Below, in pieces: positions 13,185 to 54,700 of a DNA stretch of 64,000 bases (positions within the stretch are counted from its first letter, which is position 1; every line of letters begins with the position of its first letter). This DNA comes from Sinonovacula constricta (Eukaryota; Mollusca; Bivalvia; Cardiida; Solecurtidae): NCBI GenBank assembly GCA_007844125.1, contig CM017561.1, positions 32,636,700 to 32,700,699 of the forward strand, given 5' to 3'. Position numbers and translations under genes: made by a program. The notes beneath the pieces were generated by a model. The model was not told the DNA's origin. It ran no database searches and was given only the letters and a program-made list of their open reading frames with translations.

Positions 13185-13716
13185 GATAGTTTCCACATCA
13201 ATGAAGATCCCTTATCTTGTCGGCCATCTTTGATGGCAACTTCAAGGTTTTTTTTAGATGACTTGTATATATAAGCGTAAAATTTATTTTCTTGTTATTT
13301 CTTCGTTTGTGGTCTACGAATTAAAAGCTATACACCATTGGAAAGCTCTTGAAATTCATATTTTTAAAATATATTATTTTTAAAATTGATGAATTCACAA
13401 AGAACAAATTTACAGAAATATATAAAATTATTGCTTCATCCTTAAACAAAATGAACAGTGTATCTTTTTGGGTTGTATTGTTTTGGTACCTTTTAAACTA
13501 TCAAAATATAGTTTTAATTTCCTTCATAAAAGCTGTTCAATTTGATATAAAATTCAATAAGATATAATGAAAAAAAAACAACAAAAAAAACAACAACACA
13601 GTGGTAAGTTTAATACAGCATATATTTCCAGATTTCGGCCTGCATTGGCCGCTGCCTTCAAAGATAGCTGCCGTAAACGGTTTTATCAGTGCCTATGACA
13701 TTACATGGAAACTATC
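13185..13716. mobile_element. TIR element (MITE-like), copy 1
   Basis: Termini GATAGTTTCCA / TGGAAACTATC are inverted, with weaker inversion inward (GGCCATCTTTG near one end, CAAAGATAGCTGCC near the other). It aligns along its whole length (~532 bp) with 50427-50945. No transposase is visible, so it is non-autonomous. Confidence 0.8.
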
Positions 13717-13794
13717 TATAGTGAATCGCGAAAAACAAATTGACCAAGTTATGATGGACACCTATAACCATAAATATGTGAAACGAGCTATCTA

Positions 13795-14068
13795 TTGTCT
13801 CTTAAAAAGACCCAGAAATAAGGCAACATTTGCAACTTTTAAGAAGGTTCATCTGGGCAAATTGCCAGTCGATAACCCCCAATTTCAATGAAATATGTAC
13901 TTCCGGTAAAAGTGGGTCAGCCCATTAATGTGCATGGGTGGTCAAGACTTTTTCTTTCTTTTAAGTCTACATGGTTTCAGCTTCCTTTTGACACCAAAAT
14001 GACTAAGATTATCTTTAAAATAGGAAATTTGATGACAAAACGTAGCTACAGATTGTTACAAAAGAGAA
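13795..14068 (+). repeat. Segment duplication, copy B
   Basis: Second copy of 12805-13090, on the other side of the TIR element at 13185-13716 and ending just above the SMC1A promoter block. The small reading frames in it are not conserved between the copies. Confidence 0.75.
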
Positions 14069-14109
14069 CAAGAAAAGTCGTTGCCATGGACCACATTTCT
14101 TGATCTTGT

Positions 14110-14305
14110 TACGAATGGTCTTTGTCCGAACAGCAAACGCTCAATGTAGGTCACGCGAGATCTCGTAACTCGCGAGATGATCACAATAAATATGGTTCGC
14201 GCTAAAATTGTCAACAAAATAGTTATATCTGCCTAAGTTCCTCTGTGGATATGTATTACATGAACGTTTTAATTAAATAAAACAAAGTTATTATAAATAT
14301 CAGAT
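14110..14305 (+). promoter_or_regulatory. Probable SMC1A promoter and 5' leader with TCGCGAGA-type palindromes
   Basis: CpG-containing block just upstream of the start codon in an otherwise AT-rich region. CGCGAGATCTCG (14154-14165) and CTCGCGAGAT (14169-14178) match the TCTCGCGAGA core-promoter palindrome known from TATA-less housekeeping promoters. No TATA box at a sensible distance. A nine-codon upstream ORF (14251-14280) would lie in the leader if transcription starts above it. The start site is not known. Confidence 0.5.
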
Positions 14306-43808
<29,503 letters not shown>

Positions 43809-45300
43809 ATCTTGGGACATTCTGTGTCGGCCATTAAATATGGACACATATTCATCATAAATCATCTGTATTTTTCATCATTCTTATCTTACATGTAACA
43901 TTGTCTTGTGTTGTTCATTCAATGTTCAGTCAAGTTTGGGTGTTTAGACTACTCACTATGTAGATTCTGCCAGTAAGTACACTAATGGTTACAAAGGTAT
44001 GTTTTTAAAGTAGTACCCATTAGTATTTGTGCCATTGACAATTAAATATGGTGTCAATAAAAAGGGGCTTGGTGGTCTTCAAGTTGATAACCTTTATTAA
44101 TGTTCAAAGAGAAACAATAATATTAATGTTTAGCATGTATTAACTTGCATTGGGTATACCACAGCAGAATGTAATCAAAACTGAAGGCTACAATGGGCTT
44201 GTAGTTATCTTAAATCATTAAGACAGATTACCTTGCACTTGTGCAGTATGTTTAAGAGACCTATAGATCTCTACTGTAGTCTGCTGATAACTTATACAAA
44301 ACTTTTCATAGAATAAACCAGTTTCAGTCAATCTGACAAATACTGGAAGCAGTGCATGTTTAATCAAGATGAAGACTCTTTTTGCATGTGTCAAGACCGT
44401 GTTGATCACTTTGTGCACATTATTATTAGAAAACATGGTTACTTATTTAATTAGGCCATATATATGTACTGGTTATTGCGAGAAATACTTAGAAAATATT
44501 CATTTTATCATAACTATTCGATTGTGTTGTTAGGAAAGGAAGTAAAAAATAATAAAAAAGGACCAAAAATGCACTTACTAGTGCTAGAGTTTGTGTTTCA
44601 AACGAGTTCCCTTCCAGAATAGACAGTTTGACAATGTTTCTGATTGGTGTAACTGTGAGGCACCATGAACTGTCAAGCTTTCAGATTATTCCTGTCAGAT
44701 ACTTTGAAAAAACTAACCTATAGTTACCACCAAATACTTTAGGGAAGTTGGTGCTTAGTAAATGAAGCTTAGTAAATGCAATATGTAATATTTTCAAGTA
44801 TTTGAAATGTTGTTTTTTGTTCAGAATTTTTAAGTTGATAATGTTGGTAATTTATAAAATGTTCATTGTTTCCTGTCAGTCTCTGATGTTGTTTGCTTCA
44901 TGAATACATGTAAAAGCTGTTCAGTTCTGTCATTTCATTTAAATCTTTTACCCCATATCAAATAATTGCCTGTATAGATGTATTCTTAAGTGTTTCATAC
45001 TGCATCTGTAGTTACCTTCATGTTGTCATTATTGAAATAAATATTTTAATGTCAAATCAATATGGTGTTCCTTATTAACTGTACCATGACGTTACCCATA
45101 TAATGGATTAACATACCTTCTGAAGGTGGAGGGATATTGTCTTAGCATCATCTGTCCTGTCACACTGTCTGAAGCCATGAGTCAGTATCCCCTGAAGCCC
45201 TGATACTTTTGTTCTTACTGTTTACAATATATCTGCAAAAGATAGTTACCATGTTCAACATCCTGACCTGCCAAAAATATCTAGAATACTCCTCAAATGC
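43809..45300. other. SMC1A 3' UTR and downstream spacer
   Basis: AT-rich, no coding signal. Probably 3' UTR at its start (see the two AATAAA sites), then unique intergenic sequence up to the tandem-repeat element at 45306. Confidence 0.5.
44056..44061 (+). terminator. Putative SMC1A polyadenylation signal
   Basis: First AATAAA after the stop codon, about 250 nt downstream, followed by a G/T-rich stretch (GGGGCTTGGTGGTCTT). A second AATAAA at 45036-45041 is an alternative distal site. Confidence 0.45.
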
Positions 45301-45305
45301 TTTTT

Positions 45306-46497
45306 TTAGCTCACCTATGCACAACATGCTCAAGGTGAGCTTTGCTGATGCCACTTCATCTGTCTTGCGGCGTCAACAGTTTAGTTGGTGAACAAGCTAA
45401 AGGTCACAGTTTTTATCCAATCTTCATCAAACTCGGTCAGAATGTTTGTCTGCATGAAATCTTGGATGAGTTCGTTATTGGGTAACGTGAGGTCAAAAAG
45501 TAGGTCAAATTTAAGAAAAAGCTTGTGAACATACTGTAGGCCCCATTTATGGCCCAATCTTCACCAAACTTGATCAGAATGTTTGCCTGCATGAAATCTT
45601 GGATGAGTTCATAACTGGGTCACGTGGGGTCACTAAGTTGGTCACTAGGTCAAATCTTAGAAAAAGCTTGTGAACACACAAGAGACCACATTTATAGCCC
45701 AATCTTCACCAAACGTGGTCAAAATGTTTGTCTGCATGAAATCCTGGATGAGTTTATTATTGGGTCACATGGGAACAAAAAGTAGGTCACTAGGTCAAAT
45801 CTCAGAAAAAGCTTTGTATACACTAGAAGCTCTATTTATGGCCCAATCTTCACCAAACCTGATCAGAATGCTTGCCTGCATGAAATCTTGGATGAGTTCA
45901 TAACTGGGTCACGTGGGGTCAATAAGTTGGTCACTAGGTCAAATCACAGAAAAAGCTTGTGAACACACTAGAGGCCACACTTACAGGCCAATATTCATCA
46001 AACTTGGTCAAAATGTTTGTCTGCATGAAGTCTTGGAAGAGATCGTTATTGGGTTACTTGGGGTCAAAAAAGAGGTCACTATGTCAAAACTTAAAAAACA
46101 ACATGTGAACACACTACATGTAGAGGCCAGATTCATAGACCAATCTTCACCAAACTTGATCAAATTGCATGGGGTCAAAAGGTATGTCACTAGGTCAAAT
46201 CTCAGAAAAAGCATTTGAATACACTAGAAGCCCCATTGATGGCCCAATCTTCACCAAACTTGGCCAGAATGTTTGCCAGTATAAAATCTTGCATACGTTT
46301 TGAAGAGGGTCATGTGGATTCTGTAGGTTACTAAGTAAAAGTCTAGAAAATGTTATCAACCCAGTGGCCACACTAATGGTCCAATCTTCACCAAAGATTT
46401 ATAAAGTAAATTACTTAATTACTTGACCACAGATATGAGCCTAATAAAAGCCTGTGTCCTCAGGTGAGAAATTAAATGCCACCATGACCCTCTTGTT
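45306..46497 (+). mobile_element. Tandem-repeat-bearing mobile element, ~145-bp units (pearl-like), second copy
   Basis: Starts with the hairpin GCTCACCT...AGGTGAGC, contains about six units of the same family as 36525-37765, and ends GACCCTCTTGTTTC. Between the two convergent genes. Confidence 0.75.
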
Positions 46498-46499
46498 TC

Positions 46500-48460
46500 A
46501 ATTTACTATTTACCTCAGAGAAAAACATTTATACCTTGTGCTTAATAGGAGACTTCTGATCTTTACTAAAGGCAGTAAGATGAACATAACAAAAAACCCA
46601 GATCAAAAGACAACCTTCAGACGATCTTATCATTCATTACATCAATAATGCACATGAAATTACAAATAAATCTGCATCTTGATTGAAGCTGACACATTGT
46701 ACTTAAGTCCAACTTACCGTAATCCTGTTACAAGGAAACAAAGAGACAATTAGAAAATGAGCAAAAAGGCATACCATTATGTGAATATTTTGAGTTTTGT
46801 AAAAAATAACATTTGTGATGATAGCAATTAAAGCAATAATTTTATATTTGTGTATTTTCAAATAGATAGTGACAAATGACATCTTTAGAGAAGAATGGAT
46901 ACATACATTCAGTTTTTTGGAGTTATTTGATAAATGTGTAAAAATTGTGTTTGGCAGCAAAATGTTCATTGATTTATAAGCAACTTAGAAACCTGATATT
47001 TGGCAATGAAGAGATTACAATAACAGGATCTTGGAAAAAAATGGAAAAATTCGAACTCTTTTAAAGGAAAAACTTTTAATGATATCACAGAACATTTATC
47101 ACAAGTCATAAATACAGCAACTTGAGACAAGAATCGTAACACAGGTCATTTGTTTGACAAAAGTGTCAGGAATACAAAATACTGCTCAAATGCAACGTTT
47201 ATCTTCAGGTTTATACAACATATTTATACAAGTTGTAAAAATAAGTGATACATGTGTAGAAAATTTAGCAGTAAATACTTTGCAGTGGACGGATAAACAG
47301 GTAAACAAAGATTCGCAATACATATGTGAACTTTATACACTACATTTGTATATTATTTTAAGTCAGCCAGAACTGATTAGGGCAAGTTAATAGATATACA
47401 TAAATTACTTTAAGGACAGAAATTTAGGTAAGAAAAAAAAAGAAATGCTGATTTGGGTTTTGGTTTCTTAGTTTTGAAAAGACACCTAAATGGTTGTTTT
47501 AAATATTTAAGAGACCTGTAAAGTAATAACAACAAAAACAATGTAATATGCATAAAATGTTAATAAGAAGAAAAAAATAGCCACAAAATCTCACAATTTG
47601 GAATGTATGTTCATGGAATACAAATGTGACAACCACTTGAAGTTTGTAATAATTAAGTTTGAGATAACTTTCGTACAGAAAGTAATTGAACATAGATCTT
47701 AGTTAATTAGTCAACATTCACCAAAATGACACTTTCTGGAATACGAGGTCATAATATATAAACATAAAACTATACTTTTATAAACTGATTTTATTAAGAA
47801 TTTTAAAGATGAGAACCAATGTTTTGCACAAACAGTTCAACCCATTCCTAACAGGATTAACTAGTGATTATAATAAGAACAAAAGCAATCCTCAGAAAAT
47901 AATTTTCATGTAATACACAAATGTTTACTATGTGTAAACTTCCTGTGTTTCTAAATGCCCCCCAACTTTTGTTCAATAGTGTCCAAACAGCTTTCAAATA
48001 AATCTTAGTCTGAAGCTGTCACAATAAAGTCTTATCAATAAATAAAATGTCAAAAACATGTGAAACAAGAATATCAAGCAACTAGAAAAGAAACAGAAAT
48101 GACAGAGTAAATAAGTTATCAATTAGTCATTTTTGGTATATGTACCAACAATAAAAACACAAGCTTATCATTCATCTTCATAGCACATCCTTATTTTACT
48201 CAAGGTTAATTCAATTATGACAAATGGCATAAGTAACCATTTTGCAGAATAATATTTTCAAAGTCTATATTGTTTATCAAGAAGTAAAAACATTTCTTTT
48301 AAGCATCAAGTTAATCATTATATTTCTCGTGTAAATATACTATAACATTTCCGGTAAACAGCAAATTGCCATTATAACAATAAATGGTTTTAAAATCTTT
48401 TCAGTTTGTCTTTTACAACCTTAATTGTACATAAAACAAAACAATATAACCACATATCCA
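46500..48460. other. Spacer and probable dynein 3' UTR
   Basis: AT-rich, no coding signal. The high-coordinate part below the dynein stop is probably its 3' UTR on the minus strand; a minus-strand AATAAA lies at 47790-47795 but is far from the stop. Confidence 0.4.
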
Positions 48461-48722
48461 TTAATCATCCAGCTGACACAACATAGCACAGCCTCTCTTG
48501 ATCCAGTGCTCCACTGGTTTATCTGAAGGAAGCAGCATGGCTAGCACAAAGTTTGTGGAGTGTCCAGTGGTGGACAGCACACCCTTCCTCTCACTGGTTT
48601 TGTACACAGGGCAGCGGTAGCGCTTGTTGGACTCGTCAATATTCTTGCTTTTGTTGGGCTGCAGGTGAATCGGAGGCACGGCCTCGTTGAGGATCTTGGG
48701 CAGCTGCTCTCCAATCACACCC
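48461..48722 (-). CDS. DNAH: Dynein last exon (C-terminus and stop)
   Basis: 262 nt, acceptor [26 protein letters not shown], then [19 protein letters not shown] and the terminal CQLDD followed by TAA. End of the Dynein_C domain. Confidence 0.93.
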
Positions 48723-51700
48723 CTAGGGAGGTACAAAAGGTTAAAAACATGTAATCATCTGATATCTAATGGAAAGAACATCAAAACAAGGCAAAAGAAA
48801 TTTAAAAGTAACATATACATGCAAGAATGTTAATGTATTGAGCAGTGGTGGATCCAAACTGTAAATTTGACCTATTCACATGTACAGAGGGGAATCATGT
48901 AGCCAGTCCTAGGTCCCAATCAATTATAAAAAATGTTTCATTATAAAAAGAACACAACTTCTGTTCAAAGGACATACTTTGTTTCCAAATGTAGCAAAAA
49001 ACACGAGAAGCATATGCACACACAACCACATTTGATGAAACAATATTATATATATGTGCCTAGCTAATATGCTTAGCCGTGGTTGTGATCAGGGCGTGAA
49101 ACCAATTATTTGAGGACTTTGAAAAATTTGCTTCAGGAATTAAAAACATTTCACATGAAAAGGTGTAAACTGGTATTGTTCCGCAACTGTTGAGGATTGG
49201 AAGGCCCTTAAAATTATACATAATAATACATTAAAATTACCAAATAGCTTCAATTTGAACTGCAAAGAATGCTATGCTTTATTTTCTTTTGTTTGCTATA
49301 TATGTTAGAATGCAAGATTAAAACTGAATATCCTAGTTAATTGGGAATGGCCAATTGGCAACCTGGAACTTTTTAAAAACCACCCACTGAAAATTTAACA
49401 ATCAGAATTCTGACTCACTTGTGTTTGTCCCATCGAGCTCCATCCAGGAAGAGTCCATAGACATAAGCACCGTCAGCTGGGGCTTCATTCAGTTCCTTCA
49501 TGTCCTTGGTGAGGACCTCGAAGTCAAATGCCAAGGTGTCAATAGGGATGGTGTACTTCCTGGCATAGTTCTGCATCACGCCAGTCAGGAAGGCTTGTGT
49601 GAAGAAGAAGCCAGCAATCCAGAAACTTGGTGGCTTGCCTTCCTGATACCAGGTCTGTGGGCAAGAAATGGTAGAATTAGTGCCAAAAAATAAATAAGGC
49701 CTACTTTGTCAGATGTTTGCTTACTTAACCCCTTACCTGTTATGTTTATTAATGGTTTCACAATACAAAACTCTTGCAGATACACAGGACATATTTGTAA
49801 ATATATTAATTATACACCAACATAAACTTTATCCTGACCTTAAATCTATCGTATGTACTGGATGTAAAAATGAAAAATACAATATCAAATGTGCTTTCCA
49901 AACAAAAGTATCAAGTCCTTAACCAACCTGTAGGACATACAATTTCTTTCTGCATCTTGGTCAGAATAAAGGTAATGTTGGTGCAGAATGACCTGGTGCA
50001 GCCAAAATAGTTGTATTTCTTCTGACACATATAAACTTGCTACACTTCCCCCCACCCCAGTATGACATTTTCACACTTAACTCATTTAGGCCTACAGTTA
50101 ATTGACCAGTCATACCCTAGAGGCATTTCTCCAGTCATCCCCTACACCTGGTGGGGGTCTTATCTGCCCCTCATGCCTAGACACATCTGGTGTGGATTAC
50201 CGGTCAGTGGAAGATATCAGGGATGGTTGTAAACACAACACAACACAATAAACATGTCATTTTGGAAATACTCTAAAGCGATATTTTCACATACTTGTAG
50301 CACAGAAAGTGCTTTACACAACCATGTAATTTTTAACACGGTATGAGAAGAAATACTTCAGAAAAGAGTGAAATCTGAAGAACACGTTAGATTGATAATA
50401 TCAAAATTAACACATTTCAAATTATAGATAGTTTCCATATCAGTGAAAATCCCTATCTCAGCCGCCATCTTTGTTGGTAACTTCAAGGGATTTTCATATG
50501 CATTGTATAGAAGGGTAAATCTTATTTTCTTGTAATTTCCTCATTTGTGGTCCAAAAATTAAAAGCTATACACCATTGGAAAGCTCTTGAAATTCATATT
50601 TTTAGAATACAATATTTTTACAATTGATAAATGCACACAGAATTAATGCACAGAAATAAATAAAACTATTGGCTCATACTAAAAACAAAATGAACAGTGT
50701 ATCATTTTCGGTTGTATTTCTTTAACCTTTTAAACTATCAAAATATAGTTTTGATATTTAAAATACTTTATAAAAGCTGTTAAATTTGATATAAAATTCA
50801 GTAAAATAGACTGAAAGATAAAAACACAGTGGTGAGTTTAATACAGCACATATTTCTTGATTTTGGCCTGCATTAGCTTCTGCCCACAAAGATGGCTGCC
50901 TTAAACTGTCTTATCAGTGTCGATGACATCACATGGAAACTATCTATTGAAGTGAAATAATATTGACCTCATCAAGTTTTTTATGTTTATAATGTAAATA
51001 ACACTGCTTTATATAATATTTTATATAATGAGTAACTTTAAAACAGTCGGCCATCTTTGATTTAAAGTTGCGATTTACCGATAGTTTGAGAAAATAATGC
51101 TCTTAAACTTCATATTTGATAGATAACTTCGGCGATTTCCAAGAGTTAGATTGTGTCTTTTATCTATTGATATCTGCAATTATCATATAATTATTGGATC
51201 TGACGTAGGTAATTCCACATATCCGCCGATACATATGCGTATAAGTAGGAATCTTAAAGCTAACAGTAAGGCATATCTCCGTTTTTCTTTGTCTCGACAT
51301 AATTAATTCATTGTGTTCCGGGTTACATGAAATTCCAATATATTATGTAACAAGGTTTCTGATTGGCTGAGATCGAAGTATAAATTAATAATTTGAAAAC
51401 TGCTTTTACGAAAGTATTTCAGCCGAGAAATGTTTCAAATTAGATGTGAATCAGAGAAAATGTCGCCGATTTTTCTGTTGCTCGCTACAATAAATGAAAT
51501 AACAAAAAAGGATATAAGCCGGTAGATTTAGATTAAGATGACATTAGCATTTACGATACTGTGAGGTACTTGATTGGCCGAGACTCAAAAGTGATTGAAA
51601 ACATGAGTTTTAACCAGCATATATGATGGACGCATTAACGCGGCGTTCGGCAGTAGCCGAGACATTTTCAGGGCCGCCTTAATGCAGCACTCGGCGCCAG

Positions 51701-54700
51701 ACACAGGTAAAATGCGACGCGATAAGTCGTCTCCCGCCATGAGGAGGCTGTTTTTCGTGCCGCTTTAATGCGTCATTCGGGTACAATGAGTTAACACTGT
51801 TTTAAACAGTGCCTACCTACCTGTAGGAACTTGAGTCTCTCCAGGAGGTCATTCACGTAACTGCCGAGGGGTTTCAGTGATGGGTAGGAGCGCTTGGCCC
51901 ACATGGCTGGCAGCCGACCAATCATGAGACTTCCAGCCAGTGCCTCAAGTTCAGCCGACATCACCACCAGTCCCTTGATGGCCTTCTGAATGTTCACCAG
52001 GCTGGATCGGATAATCAGTGTCAACCTGAAAAATAAACTAAATTATAAACATTCACTTCTATGTAGTATAAATTATTAATTGCCATGTGATAAAACAGTC
52101 CATTAAATTGTATGTAGTTGTTAGAAAAAAGTAAGAATTTTGAGTAAGGCCATATAAAGCTAAAGGTGACCCATGTAACTACTGAATCCTTGTACACACA
52201 GCTTACCTGAGGAATCGCTCCATCTCCTGTACAAGCACTGTGTTCATGCTCTCTGAATAGTTAACTGGGAACTTCTTTGTGGCTTCCTCAATGTCAAAGT
52301 TAGGAGGCAGCTGAAATAATGGATATGTTTAAAATGTATATAGATGTTTAGTAACTAAAAAATATCTCCATATCTATTTAAATGTGGTACTCAAACATAC
52401 TCTCACTATGTGATCACAATCACTAAAGCTGGACATATTCCCTTGACAAATTCTAAACAATTGATAAAAGGTTGGAGAAAAAAACAGTGGCTAACTTTTT
52501 TGGTCAAAATCTGGACCAATGAATGAGTTCAATCACCGAAGTGGACAGATGTATGAGCAAGCATTTTAAAAGAAACATGATGACATGTAAAAAAGGGACT
52601 GTGTAAAATAATGTTACAAAAAATCAGATTAAATGTTGAATTTGGACTCAGTTTGGGCCCAAAATGGGGTCAATCTTCTTGGTCAGTTTTCTGTGACCTA
52701 TACTTCTTGTTTTTATTTTTTTACATGGTCACCAAACATTGTTACACCAGAGTTGGTATGGCTTTAAACCCACATAATTTTGAAAAAACAACAACAAAAA
52801 AACAACAAAAAAACACCAACATCAAAAGTTTTCAGTTTTCAAGTATTATTCAAGTCATTGAAAAATAACACTTTCAAACATGCAAAAAAATAACAAGAGT
52901 TTTTGATAGACTAAGTGCTCCAATTTTCTCTGTGGATTGCAAAATGTTAGCTGTAAATAACTTTACAAAAACTTTAACCTACACAAAAAGTTTTAAGTCA
53001 AAACATGGGCATAAATCTACTTAAATTAGTTTTAAGGTTACCTGCCCTTTAGAAATGGGCACAGTTTTTTTATAGTGAACAAGGACTCCAAATTTGAAGT
53101 GAATATATTTGATAGTGATTATATTTGATGTTTTTTTGAGAAAGGAACTAACATAAAGGTAAACCTGATGTGAAGCTAAAAGAAGGCATTTTATTCCGAC
53201 CACTGCTTTAATTACAAACCAACAATGTCGACAGCTTTAACTGACAGTTTTCCAAAGAAGAAACTTAAACATTAAATATTTAGACTTTACTTATTATTTG
53301 TTGATAAAGCATTAACACACTTGCTGTGTATACATATATAACAGAACCAGTTATACATTAAGTTCTATGACCTCCAATTACCTTGGACAAGATATCCCCG
53401 GCAATGACATTCAGTTGGGCATCTGTGTCCCCACTGCCTCCACCACCTGAGCGACCCTGAGTGAGCAGAACTGAGTCAAACAGAAGCTTGGTTTCCTGTA
53501 GCTCCTTTGAAATGTCTGTGTTGTCGTGCATACCAAACACCTCTGGTAACTGGGACTGGGGAAGGGACTGTTGAACAAACATGGTAACACCTTTGAACAA
53601 CAATATAAAAATAATAACAGTTCAAAGGTACTTTTTTTACTTTACGTAATACCTGATGAATCCTATGTATGCTATTGTGTGCAACTTAAAATACACATTG
53701 CCAAGCAGTTAGACTGGTATAATCAGTTTCTTTCATATACTGAGTTGAGACTGAAAGGTTCCAAGAATATTTAAAATAAAAAGTCATGGATTCTATAAAA
53801 GCAAGAGCTTGAATACCTTTTTCTAGAAAAAAATCTACAAGTCATCAAATGACCATTACATGTATTGGCATTTTTGTTTAGTACAAATGTTACTTACTCC
53901 TTTGCTTGCTACATTTATAAATAAGAACTAAAAATCAAAGAACATGTAATTTACTTACATGCCAAAGAAACAAGATAATTGCTTGAGTCTCAGCAGCAAA
54001 TAGTGCATATCCTGAACAGACATTTTCCTATGGGAGCTGAATGTTCTGGATTAACACTATTTGTTTAAGTCGGATCAACTCATGCTGTGGAGACTAGTGT
54101 TAAAGTGTGGTGTTGCAACTCACTCTGATGAACTCCAGGTAGTCTTCATACTTGCCCTTGGGAGGGCAGTGGTAGATCCCACTGGCAGAGAACTTGTACT
54201 TGGAGTCATTGATGATAAGTGGGTTGTAGAAGTCATTGAGCATGGTACGCAGGCAGCGTCTGTCCCAGTCATCTGTCACACGACCACCATAGTTACACTC
54301 TCCAGTCATGTACACGATGGCATCAAATGGAACTTCATCATATTCATTGATGAACATCTGGAAAGGTTAAAGTTATACAGTGGGAAAAGTTTCATAAAAA
54401 TGTTAGTTTGTAAGGGAACTTAAATTATATTGATTTAGCCATTCTATACCTGTAATACAACAAGGCAATGTTGTTGTTTTTATACTTGTTATACAACAAG
54501 ACAATGTTTCCCTACCTGTTATACAACAAGACAATGTTGTTGTTTTTATACTTGTTATACAAAAAGGCAATGTTTCTATACCAGTAATACAACAAGGCAA
54601 TGTTTTTTATACCAGTAATACAACAAGGCAATGTTTTTTTACCTGTAATACAACAAGACAATGTTTCTATACCTGTAATACAACAAGACAATTTTCCTTT

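Noticed and set aside
53571..53774. Plus-strand ORF antisense to the dynein gene
   Set aside because: No conserved features; overlaps intron and exon edge of the dynein gene.
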